Positions 56,934 to 64,000 of a DNA stretch of 64,000 bases are shown here, piece by piece. Every line of letters begins with the position of its first letter. Positions within the stretch are counted from its first letter, which is position 1. The DNA comes from Natrinema sp031626495. Its GTDB lineage: Archaea > Halobacteriota > Halobacteria > Halobacteriales > Natrialbaceae. The notes beneath the pieces were generated by a model, which was not told the origin of the DNA, did not search any database, and worked only from the letters and a program-made list of their open reading frames with translations. Position numbers and translations under genes: made by a program. The DNA is taken from assembly GCF_031626495.1 (NCBI RefSeq), contig NZ_JAMQOJ010000003.1, positions 496,001-560,000 on the forward strand, given 5' to 3'.

Positions 56934-56947
56934 CGCTAGTACTAGCC
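56934..56947. repeat. CTAGTACTAG palindrome copy
   Basis: GCTAGTACTAGC just left of duplication copy B. The same 10-base core is at 26015-26024 and 50934-50943. Confidence 0.7.
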
Positions 56948-57288
56948 GTGCTCCGGGAGGTGAGGCGGGTCGCATGACATACGCGGGCGGTGATACCGTG
57001 AGACCCACCCGCAAGCCGGTCTGGAACAGTCGCTTGGGTGTAGCGGGAGCGGGGAGAACGTGAACAGCGACAGTAGATGCGAAGCAGGCGCTGGCGGTGA
57101 TCACACAGCCGTGGCCACGACCCATTGCGATGGTAGTGATCGAGCGGTGCCCCGACTACCGAACGATTGGATCCTCACCCGAGACTGTGAGTGCAGCCTC
57201 ACCCCGAGTCGTAGCGTGTGTCCGATCTCCGACGAGGATGTGATCGCCGACCGGCCGCGTGGCTCACCCCGGCGCTGGATGATGCAGG

Positions 57289-57645
57289 TCAATCTCCTTG
57301 CGCCCCCATCCAAGCGACCACAGGCCCGTCACGGCGACGTTCGGCGTAAAGCAGCGCGACAAGCAGGTAGACGCCGACCGCGACGGCGGCCAATCGGCTC
57401 GAGTCGCGTAGGTCGGCCCGATCGAGCACCGAATGCAGCCAGAAGACGTTACTCAATGCTGAGTTGCTAAGTGCACGGATCGTCCCGCGATAGAGCGGGA
57501 GGACACGCCAGACGTCCGGCACCAGCGCCCAGCCGCCACTCGCGATGATGAGTGGCGCATCGTATCGTGTTTGCACAGGGAGATACGCTAGCAGGAGGGT
57601 CGCCCCGGTCGCGCCGACAGCGAAGTGGGTGAGAGCGATACTCAT
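57289..57645 (-). CDS. small membrane protein (duplicated module, copy B)
   Basis: 118 residues, same length as copy A at 52755-53111 with about 17 substitutions counted by eye, mostly conservative. MSIALTHFAVGATGATLLL, RYDAPLIIASGGWAL and NVFWLHSVLDRADLRDSS are kept, so it remains under selection. Divergent from the oxidoreductase at 57967. Function unknown. Confidence 0.82.
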   Translation of the reverse strand: MSIALTHFAVGATGATLLLAYLPVQTRYDAPLIIASGGWALVPDVWRVLPLYRGTIRALSNSALSNVFWLHSVLDRADLRDSSRLAAVAVGVYLLVALLYAERRRDGPVVAWMGAQGD

Positions 57646-57966
57646 TGCGAGGCCGTTCCTGATCCACGCACTCGAGTATGCAGCCCTTGACTGGAAATAA
57701 GCGGCCGACTGCGGGGCTAGCAGCGCGATAGTAGCCAGTTTGCGCCACTATTATGGCCCACCGGCGGGCCGTGTATCGGTGGTGGTTGAATTCGGTCGGT
57801 GGAGCAAGCGGAACCAGCCGAGCTGCGATGGCGACTCGAGCATGGCTGCAGCCTCAAGACCTGCTTAGGTCCTGCGCCGTACGATGGACCGAAAACTGCG
57901 TGTCACGCCCCCTAGTTGCTCCTATCCTCACCATCATGAGCGCGGCCGCTGAAGCCCACAAGAGTC

Positions 57967-58986
57967 ATGGGAGACCCACGCAATCAGCAGTGGTTGCTCA
58001 CGGAGCGACCGACCGGTGAACCGACAGCCGACAATTTCGAACTGACCGACGACCCGATCCCCGAACCGGGACCGAAGGAGGTGCTCGTCCGGACCGAGTA
58101 CCTCTCCGTCGATCCGTACATGCGCGGGCGGATGCGCGACAGCGAGTCCTACGCCGACCCGTGGCCCGTCGGCGAGCCGATGCGAGCCCGGGCCGTCGGC
58201 ACGGTCGTCGAGTCGAACCACGCTGCGTTCGCGGCCGGCGACACCGTCACGGGCAACCTGTACTGGGCCGAGTACGCGGTCGTCGACGGCACCGCCCTCG
58301 AGCCGGTCGACACGGGGACGGCCTCGGTCTCGACGGCGCTACACGTCCTCGGGATGCCCGGCCGGACCGCCTACGTCGGCACCGTCGACATTGGTAGGAT
58401 CGAACCCGGCGATACGGTCGTCGTCTCCGCTGCGGCCGGTGCGGTCGGCTCCGTCGCCGGCCAGATCGCGCAGATAGCTGGCTGCCGCGTCGTCGGCATC
58501 ACGGGCCGGGACGAGAAGGCCGACTGGCTCACCGACGATCTGGGCTTCGACGCGGCGCTCAACTATCGCACGACCGACGACCTCTCGGCGGCGGTCGCCG
58601 ACGCCTGCCCGCGCGGCGTCGACTGCTACTTCGAGAACGTCGGCGGCGAGGTGAGCGATGCCGTCATGGACCACCTCGTCGACCACTCGCGCGTGGCCGT
58701 CTGCGGGAAGATCGCTCTCTATAACGCGGAAGCAGGCGACGATCGACTCTCCGGGCCGCGGCGCCTCCACCAACGGACCCGCACCCGCGTAGAGGGGTTT
58801 ATCGTCAGCGATCACGCCGATCGGTTCGACCATATCAATGCACGGCTCCGGCGGTGGGTCGAGGATGACCACCTCCAGTATCGCGAGACGGTCACCGACG
58901 GCATCGAGACCGCTGCCGACGCGTTCCTCGGGCTGTTCGACGGGACAAACGTGGGGAAACAACTCGTCCGGCTCAACGAAGACTGA
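57967..58986 (+). CDS. NADP-dependent MDR oxidoreductase (copy B)
   Basis: 339 residues, paralogue of 53233-54252 with the same motifs: SVDPYMRGRMRDSES, the NADP loop AAAGAVGSVAGQ and YFENVGGEVSDAV. Differences are scattered (for example TVDIGRIEP for TVDVGAVEP and DDRLSGPRR for DDQLYGPRR) and there is no frameshift, so both copies look functional. Unclear whether the two have different substrates. Confidence 0.93.
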   Translation: MGDPRNQQWLLTERPTGEPTADNFELTDDPIPEPGPKEVLVRTEYLSVDPYMRGRMRDSESYADPWPVGEPMRARAVGTVVESNHAAFAAGDTVTGNLYWAEYAVVDGTALEPVDTGTASVSTALHVLGMPGRTAYVGTVDIGRIEPGDTVVVSAAAGAVGSVAGQIAQIAGCRVVGITGRDEKADWLTDDLGFDAALNYRTTDDLSAAVADACPRGVDCYFENVGGEVSDAVMDHLVDHSRVAVCGKIALYNAEAGDDRLSGPRRLHQRTRTRVEGFIVSDHADRFDHINARLRRWVEDDHLQYRETVTDGIETAADAFLGLFDGTNVGKQLVRLNED

Positions 58987-59517
58987 GCCCGCTGGGACGC
59001 CCCTCGAGGAGCGCGCACTGGCCGCGCGTCGAACACCGTCTCGTGGGATGTGGCTCTCGAGTGCGGTCGTGATACGAGGGTGGCGTCGCCGACGAGAATC
59101 ACATCCACGCCGAATTCGGCGAGGTGGTCGCAGTATGCTCTACGAGAAGAGACTCGGTACAGAACTGCCTATCGCGTCCACCAGCGAGGCCCTGACTGGC
59201 CAACTCCTGTAAGCCGATCGCCATCCGCGTATCGATCGAGCGGACACGAGTCGCCCGTCAGTCGGCAACGGAACCGCCGACGATAGGTCAATGGCCCAGT
59301 TTCGTGGCCGAATAGTAGTCGTTTCAGCACGGTTTCCAACCCGTACACGTTCAGACATCCCTCTATCGACGTGAGCAGGCTGCCACGGGACGGTACTACA
59401 GACAGCCATACCCAGTGTCACAGCGCGGACAGTGGATCGCGGCGGTCCGTCAAGTCGCCCACAGACCCACCGTCAGCTGGGCAATAGCCTTGTATACGGG
59501 CCAGTATACCGGCAACT
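58987..59517. other. intergenic with vapB promoter at right end
   Basis: About 530 bases. The first 110 belong to duplication copy B. The rest has no convincing gene. The vapB operator/promoter is at 59490-59509. Confidence 0.45.
59490..59509 (+). promoter_or_regulatory. TATA box/operator of the vapB gene
   Basis: Two GTATAC hexamers (59492-59497 and 59504-59509), each self-palindromic and together forming an inverted repeat. The first overlaps the TATA position about 25 nt before ATG 59518. Likely autoregulatory site for the antitoxin. Confidence 0.6.
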
Positions 59518-59730
59518 ATGAGCAAGAGTATCCGCGTCGCCGATGACACCTACGCCGCGTTGGCCGCGCTGAAATGTGAAGACGAAACGTTCGACGAATT
59601 ACTCTCTCGGCTCGTCCGCGAGCGCCGTGAGAGCATCCAGGCCGGGGCGGGTCTCTGGGCCGACAGCGATGCAGCCGCGAAGGCGCGGGAAGCGCGCAGC
59701 GAATTCAAACGAGACGTCGGGCGGCGATAA
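59518..59730 (+). CDS. vapB: VapB-family antitoxin, toxin gene absent
   Basis: 70 residues. MSKSIRVADDTYAALAALKC, then DETFDELLSRLVRERRESIQ, the N-terminal DNA-binding type of DUF217/VapB antitoxins, then a charged tail. No PIN gene follows: after the stop only a hairpin and non-coding sequence are seen. It may be a solitary antitoxin (anti-addiction) or the toxin was lost. The start is fixed by the leaderless promoter spacing. Confidence 0.85.
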   Translation: MSKSIRVADDTYAALAALKCEDETFDELLSRLVRERRESIQAGAGLWADSDAAAKAREARSEFKRDVGRR

Positions 59731-60028
59731 CGCTCTACAGATGAGCAAGCCGAGCGCCTCGGGGCTTGACCCCGAGGGTGAAGCCGACACTCAAACGTGT
59801 TCTGTTTGTTCGATATTCTGTTCAGCCGTCTCGCTTAAAACTGTCTCCGCTGTTCCGATGTAGTACAACCGCTCCCAGAATCCACCATCCCACAGGTACA
59901 CATCCAAGTACGGCTCGTGTCGTTCTCACATTTCTCGTGCCGTGATACTCTTGACCGTCCGTACAATCTCGCTCGACGCACTGTTTCAGTATTGCCAGCC
60001 GACAGCAAAAATACAGCTACCGGCCCGC
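59731..60028. other. intergenic with hairpin
   Basis: About 298 bases. Holds CCTCGGGGCTTGACCCCGAGG (59757-59777) and otherwise no gene. Confidence 0.5.
59757..59777. repeat. perfect stem-loop, possible IS end remnant or terminator
   Basis: Eight-base stem CCTCGGGG/CCCCGAGG with a CTTGA loop. The form resembles end structures of halophile IS200/IS605 elements. It could also be a terminator for vapB, but there is no T-run next to it. Confidence 0.45.
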
Positions 60029-60817
60029 TTACTCTCCCTCGGCAAGATAATCGCGAATGCGCCGCCCTTGGGGATAGGTGAACGTGACCGTCCCGTGGAG
60101 GATCGACGGCGTCGAGAGCGGTTCCGTCGGGGCGAACTGTTGCATCCGCGAGTCCTCGGGAAAGTCGAAGTCGATACGGTCGACCTCGGCCTCGTAGAGT
60201 TCGCTGACGAACGGAATCGGGAACTCGACGAGCTCGCTGACTTGGGCGCGCCCGCCGGTCGGCTCCGGGAGCTGCCGGTGGGCGTAGTAGTGGAGGTGGC
60301 CGGTGAGCGTGTCGATTTGGTCGTCGCCGACGGTCGCCGCCGCCTCGATCACCGGCTCGCCGTCGACCGAGAGCGTCGAGACTAACTCGCCGTCGTCTTC
60401 CGCCCACTCACACGAGCCGGCTTGACTCGGAATCCCGCCGCCCTCTCGAGCGAACGCCTGCATCTGCGGCGAGTCGTTCCAGTAGCCGACCCAGAACCGG
60501 CCGGGCACCGACATCTCGCCCTGTGCCTCGCTGATCGCGGTGCTATCGCGGTCGGCGACCTCCACGGTCAGGTAGGTGAGCGTGTACGGCTCGAGGTGGC
60601 TCGTCTGCGTTGCCGACGGCACCCGATACATGTTCATCTGCACGAGGTTGTTCGGATGGGGGTCGAGGCCCGGTGGGAGCGCCGCCTCAAGCACCTCGGG
60701 ATCGGCCTCGTAGCCGACGATGAGCATGCGCGCGTTCTTGATGAGCTGTGGCGCCGGGACCTGCGTCCCGTCTGGCATGCCGGTGTACGTCTCGGGACTG
60801 AACTGGTTGGTGGTCAT
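60029..60817 (-). CDS. acetoacetate decarboxylase-family protein
   Basis: 262 residues. ADC-fold features: IKNARMLIVGYEADPEVLEA, ALPPGLDPHPNNLVQMNMYR and LTYLTVEVADRDSTAISEAQ. The segment where true decarboxylases carry the catalytic Lys pair reads GEMSVPGRFWVGYWNDSP here with no Lys, so decarboxylation of acetoacetate is doubtful. It follows the hydrolase by 12 bases on the same strand and is probably co-transcribed. It may act on a different ketone or as a hydrolase or dehydratase of the fold. Confidence 0.85.
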   Translation of the reverse strand: MTTNQFSPETYTGMPDGTQVPAPQLIKNARMLIVGYEADPEVLEAALPPGLDPHPNNLVQMNMYRVPSATQTSHLEPYTLTYLTVEVADRDSTAISEAQGEMSVPGRFWVGYWNDSPQMQAFAREGGGIPSQAGSCEWAEDDGELVSTLSVDGEPVIEAAATVGDDQIDTLTGHLHYYAHRQLPEPTGGRAQVSELVEFPIPFVSELYEAEVDRIDFDFPEDSRMQQFAPTEPLSTPSILHGTVTFTYPQGRRIRDYLAEGE

Positions 60818-60829
60818 GGGTCTGGAACG

Positions 60830-62197
60830 CTATTTGTTTGCATCGACATCGAAGTCCTCGGGCGCGAAGACCTCGGGAACGGGCTCGTCTCGGACGCCGC
60901 GGATATCGTCGAGCACGGGCTTCAGATAGGCCCGGAAGAGCTCCGGGCGCTCGCTCATCGGGAAGTGGCCGGTCGCCTTCATCTCGTGGGCGGTCGCGCC
61001 GTCGCCGATGGCCGCGGCGGCCTCGCGTGCATCGTCGGGGTTGGTCAGGTAATCGTACTCGCCGTTCATCAGGTACATCCGGACCTGCGTGGCGTCGATC
61101 TCGTCGGCGGAGTCGCTGTAGTCGTGTTCGACGGAGTAGTAGTGGAGGTCGCCTTTGAGGACGCCGTTGGCCCCCTGTTCGTACAGGTACAGCGTCTCCC
61201 GGCGCGCCCACTCCGGCCCGTGAGGCGCCATCAGGCCCCACGTCGCATAGGAGTTCACGTCGTTCGCGTTGACGTGCGGGTGGTCGAGCCACTGGATGTA
61301 AAATCCCGGCGTGAACAGGCCCGCCTCGAGGCCGATGAGCGCCTGGAACCGGTCGGGGTACCAGTCCGCTAACTCGAGCGTGATCGTCCCGCCCATACTC
61401 GAGCCGATGAACACGGGGTCCTCGAACTCGAGCGCATCGGCGATGGAGACGATGGTGTCCGTAAACCGTTCGGCGGTGAGATCGTACTGATCGGCCCACC
61501 ACGATTCGCTCGACGGCGGGACCGACTTCCCGTGTCGCGGCAGATCGTAGGCGATCACGCGGAAGTGCTCGGTGATCTCCGGGTCGTTGAGCACGTGGCG
61601 CCATTGCTGGTTGTTGCAGCCCGCGGTATGTTGACAGAGCATCGGAATGCCGTCTTCCGGGCCCGCCGCCTCGTAGTAGATGCGATGATCGACGCCGTCG
61701 AGATCGACAGTGACGTACTGTCCGGTAATCGGTTCGTCTGTCGGTTCGGACGGCCGATTGGTGCCCTCGGTACGCGGTTCGTCACCGGTGTGGGTCGTCC
61801 GCATGAGATCGAGGGCTCGCTGGAACGATCGGAAGTTCTGGAAGATCTTCTCGTGATTGCCGATGAGGTCGAAATACCCCTCTTCCCCCTTTACCGCGGT
61901 GCGGTAGAAAGACGCGAACACCTCGTTGTGGTGGGGCGCCGGCACCTCGCTCACGAATTCCTCCCACGCGTCGCGCGGTCCGACGACGCCGAACGACCAC
62001 GCGTCGTCTAACCCCGGCGTTCGGACGTCCTGTACCGCGCCGTCCTGTATCTCGATGAGGAAGTGCTCCTCTCCGATACCGACGACGAAGTTCTCGTCGA
62101 ACGCGTCCCGACCGTGCAGTTCCATCTCCGGGTCGGAATTAACGACGTCTTGATACTCGGTCCACCATTCCTCGCTGGCCAGTGTTTTCTCTGTCAT
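60830..62197 (-). CDS. alpha/beta hydrolase with N-terminal extension
   Basis: 455 residues. Residues 1-140 are a separate domain (EEWWTEYQDVVNSDPEMELH, FLIEIQDGAVQDVRTPG) resembling an SCP2-like fold, but this is uncertain. The hydrolase domain at about 160-440 has an oxyanion region QHTAGCNNQQW, nucleophile elbow GSSMGG (Ser 267), acid candidates in NGEYDYLTNPDDA and His in KATGHFPMSE. Promoter-like A+T-rich sequence lies upstream at 62265-62295. It probably leads a two-gene operon with the ADC-like protein. Confidence 0.88.
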   Translation of the reverse strand: MTEKTLASEEWWTEYQDVVNSDPEMELHGRDAFDENFVVGIGEEHFLIEIQDGAVQDVRTPGLDDAWSFGVVGPRDAWEEFVSEVPAPHHNEVFASFYRTAVKGEEGYFDLIGNHEKIFQNFRSFQRALDLMRTTHTGDEPRTEGTNRPSEPTDEPITGQYVTVDLDGVDHRIYYEAAGPEDGIPMLCQHTAGCNNQQWRHVLNDPEITEHFRVIAYDLPRHGKSVPPSSESWWADQYDLTAERFTDTIVSIADALEFEDPVFIGSSMGGTITLELADWYPDRFQALIGLEAGLFTPGFYIQWLDHPHVNANDVNSYATWGLMAPHGPEWARRETLYLYEQGANGVLKGDLHYYSVEHDYSDSADEIDATQVRMYLMNGEYDYLTNPDDAREAAAAIGDGATAHEMKATGHFPMSERPELFRAYLKPVLDDIRGVRDEPVPEVFAPEDFDVDANK

Positions 62198-62471
62198 AAG
62201 TGCGTCACCTTCCCTCCTCCGCTCGAGTAGCGTGAACGCTACCGACGGTACTGAGGAACGGTATCATACCACACATAGTAGAATAAATCTATCGGAGAAC
62301 AGCAACGGCAAAGAGACGGGTCTCAGATGTCCGCAGACGGACCACGGAGTCACTCTTGGCCGCTGTTCCGACGACGACATTCGACCGAGTGACGAGACAT
62401 CCGTGCGGACAGCCTGCGCGAGATTGCGAGCGACAGCGCGGGTTCTGGGACCGCCGAGGCGACCGATCTGA
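62198..62471. other. intergenic, no gene seen
   Basis: Short gap of about 270 bases with a TATA-like ATTTATTC on the minus strand near 62283-62290, probably for the 62197 gene. Confidence 0.4.
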
Positions 62472-63629
62472 TTATCCGTCGCGGCGTTCGGTCGCGATCT
62501 CGGCGCCCTCGACGAGCGCCTCGAGTTTTGCCCACGCGATCTCGGGGTCAACCATGCCGAGGCCGGCCTGCGTGCCGAAGCCGCAGTCGGGCGCGGCGAC
62601 CAGCGTCGTCGAGTCGTCGACCGCGTCGGCGACGCGGTCGAGGCGGTCGGCGATCGTCTCCGGGTGATCGATGATGTTCGTTTTCACGTCGACGACGCCC
62701 GGTATCAGGGTCCACCCGTCCGGAAGCGGCTGCTCGGCGAACGCGCGGTATTCGTGCTGGTGGCGGGGGTTGGCTTGCTCGACGCTTAGCCCCGAGATGT
62801 CGGCCTCGTAGATCAGCGGCAGCAACTCGACGAGATCGGTATCGAGGTGATGTGGCCCCTCGTAGCTCCCCCAGCAGGTGTGCAGGCGAACCTGCTCTGC
62901 GGGAATGTTCGTGAGGGCCTTGTTGAGCGCCTCGACGTGGAGGCGCGTGACCTCTTTGACCTCCTCGAGGGGTTCGTCCGCGAAGGCCGCCGTGTGGCCG
63001 GCTGTGAGCAGTTCCGGCGCGTCGATCTGAAGGGTCATTCCAGTCTCGGCCACGAGCTCGTACTCTTGGGCCATCGCGTCTGCGACGGTGAAGAGGAACT
63101 CCTCGTAGGAGTCGTAGTACTCGTTGACATGCGTGGCCGTGACGATGCTCGGCGACGCTGCGGTCATAAACGTTCCCTCGACGTCGGTCTCGACAGCGTC
63201 GAGAGCCTCGCGGAATCCCTCGAGTTCGGCTTTGGCCTCGTCGGCACCGGTGTACTCGACGGACCCCGTGACGACAGGGTGCATTGAGAGGTCGATGACG
63301 TCCGTCTTGAACGTCTTCTCAGCGTATTCTGGGAATTCTTGGAGGTCCGCCCAGAGCTCCTGTTCGCGCGTCCCGTCGATCCCGCTCAATCGGTCAGCGA
63401 CGTACCAGTTGAACGAAACCCGCGACTGCTCACCATTGTTGACGATGTCGAGTCCGGCGTCGGCCTGCCGCTTGAGGACGGTCCTCGTGGCATCCGCGAC
63501 GGTCGTGGTCCACTTGTCTTCGTCGACGTCTACACCTTCCTGGCGGTTTTTGAGCAGTTTCAGTAGCTCCGGTGGTCGAGGGAGGCTCCCGATGTGCGTC
63601 GTGCGAATGCGGGCGTCGGTATCGGTCAT
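62472..63629 (-). CDS. MetE-like protein (cobalamin-independent methionine synthase fold)
   Basis: 385 residues from ATG 63629; an ATG 18 bases upstream is possible. It corresponds to the C-terminal catalytic domain only, as in short MetE-like proteins: RTTHIGSLPRP near the start, zinc ligands His and Cys in VRLHTCWGSYEGPHH, and Cys in LVAAPDCGFGTQ. An acidic ligand is likely in the central EQANPRH region. The lack of the N-terminal half points to a methyltransferase with another methyl donor or a diverged substrate. On the same strand as the ADC-like and hydrolase genes, 274 bases from the latter. Confidence 0.9.
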   Translation of the reverse strand: MTDTDARIRTTHIGSLPRPPELLKLLKNRQEGVDVDEDKWTTTVADATRTVLKRQADAGLDIVNNGEQSRVSFNWYVADRLSGIDGTREQELWADLQEFPEYAEKTFKTDVIDLSMHPVVTGSVEYTGADEAKAELEGFREALDAVETDVEGTFMTAASPSIVTATHVNEYYDSYEEFLFTVADAMAQEYELVAETGMTLQIDAPELLTAGHTAAFADEPLEEVKEVTRLHVEALNKALTNIPAEQVRLHTCWGSYEGPHHLDTDLVELLPLIYEADISGLSVEQANPRHQHEYRAFAEQPLPDGWTLIPGVVDVKTNIIDHPETIADRLDRVADAVDDSTTLVAAPDCGFGTQAGLGMVDPEIAWAKLEALVEGAEIATERRDG

Positions 63630-63794
63630 TGGCGTCTCATTCGGCAATCGACAAGCAGCCTACTATAACTCGATGCCTGTCGCACGGGTGAAACGTCTGA
63701 TTCCGGTGATCATCGTCCGGTCATGATTCGACCATCGTCGTCCCGGCGGACAGGACATCCACTGCTCGTGGTCGACCGTTTCGCCGATGCTGGC
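63630..63794. other. intergenic
   Basis: Short gap upstream of the MetE-like gene. No gene. An A+T-rich patch (63661-63670) could be part of its promoter. Confidence 0.35.
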
Positions 63795-64000
63795 TCAGTG
63801 AAACGTTTTTCGTCCGCCTCGATCAGGACCTTGAGCCAGGTCTCCGTCGTGGCAGCGGATGCTCGTACTGGTCCGAGTAGGCGCACGTCGGGTTGGACGC
63901 CTTGTTAACTCGAGAATCCAGTTTCCGTCGTCCGTCCAGTCGTCGTCCTCGAGAGTGAGGTAGCGGCCGGCCACGGCGCCAACGGGAACGCTGAGAGTGA
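63795..64000 (-). CDS. possible C-terminal end of a gene crossing the window edge
   Basis: A minus frame enters at the edge with TLSVPVGAVAGRYLTLEDDD and WTDDGNWILE, which looks protein-like, then continues with Arg/Thr-rich codons to a stop at 63797-63795. The second half may be off-frame (frameshift or late stop). No start is visible. Family not recognised. Low certainty. Confidence 0.3.
   Translation of the reverse strand, partial: TLSVPVGAVAGRYLTLEDDDWTDDGNWILELTRRPTRRAPTRTSTSIRCHDGDLAQGPDRGGRKTFH

Larger units (their letters stand above)
56974..59094 (+). repeat. segmental duplication, copy B
   Basis: Matches 52437-54366 in order and orientation, including a lead sequence that starts ACATACGCGGGCGGTGAT in both. 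Copy B carries about 200 extra bases (about 57712-57925) between the two genes. The left edge lies about 30 bases from the CTAGTACTAG palindrome. Confidence 0.88.

Noticed and set aside
60422..61372. 316-codon plus frame
   Set aside because: Antisense to the ADC-like and hydrolase genes.

Overview
The window is chromosomal or megaplasmid DNA of a haloarchaeon (class Halobacteria). The evidence is high G+C, Asp/Glu-rich proteins, surface glycoproteins with haloarchaeal signal peptides and PGF-CTERM tails, archaeal TATA boxes about 25 nt upstream of leaderless start codons, an Orc1/Cdc6 initiator, and halophile-type IS1341 and PIN-domain genes. I cannot name the genus. No tRNA, rRNA or CRISPR array was seen.

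Layout. (a) 1-2.3 kb: partial HTTM membrane protein, two small membrane proteins and a UspA stress protein. (b) 2.7-18 kb: cell-envelope block with two large S-layer-type glycoproteins, two PKD/PGF-CTERM proteins, one Asn/Asp-rich surface protein and a LolCDE/MacB-like ABC exporter operon. (c) 19-31 kb: accessory plasmid-like segment with winged-helix regulators, an intact orc1/cdc6 beside a decayed copy, a PIN toxin-antitoxin pair, a frameshifted GNAT/FemAB-like gene, YdjM-like membrane hydrolases (one with a nonsense codon) and an IS1341-type tnpB with its right-end hairpin. (d) 31-50.5 kb: glycan biosynthesis region. An A+T-rich flippase and putative glycosyltransferase lie next to a broken integrase. 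A nucleotidyltransferase / nucleotidyltransferase-kinase fusion / HAD phosphatase cassette follows. Last comes an eight-gene minus-strand operon whose first four genes match the WbpD-E-B-A set for UDP-2,3-diacetamido-2,3-dideoxy-glucuronic acid, followed by a GT2, a polysaccharide deacetylase, a phosphodiesterase-fold protein and a DUF354 glycosyltransferase. (e) 51.9-59.7 kb: a region with a direct segmental duplication of about 2 kb (small membrane protein plus NADP-dependent oxidoreductase), a wHTH/PIN pair, an orphan VapB, and remnants of sugar-nucleotide genes (two epimerase tails, one UDP-glucose dehydrogenase tail). (f) 60-64 kb: acetoacetate-decarboxylase-fold protein, alpha/beta hydrolase and MetE-like gene on one strand, then a partial reading frame at the edge.

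How it fits together: the envelope genes supply heavily glycosylated surface proteins, and the 31-50 kb cluster plausibly makes and assembles a charged glycan for them or for an exopolysaccharide. The region between is mobile, with pseudogenes of an integrase, an initiator and sugar genes showing repeated gain, duplication and decay. The strongest candidates for new biology are the Wbp-type operon with its unusual tail, the kinase-fusion cassette, and the duplicated membrane-protein/oxidoreductase module.
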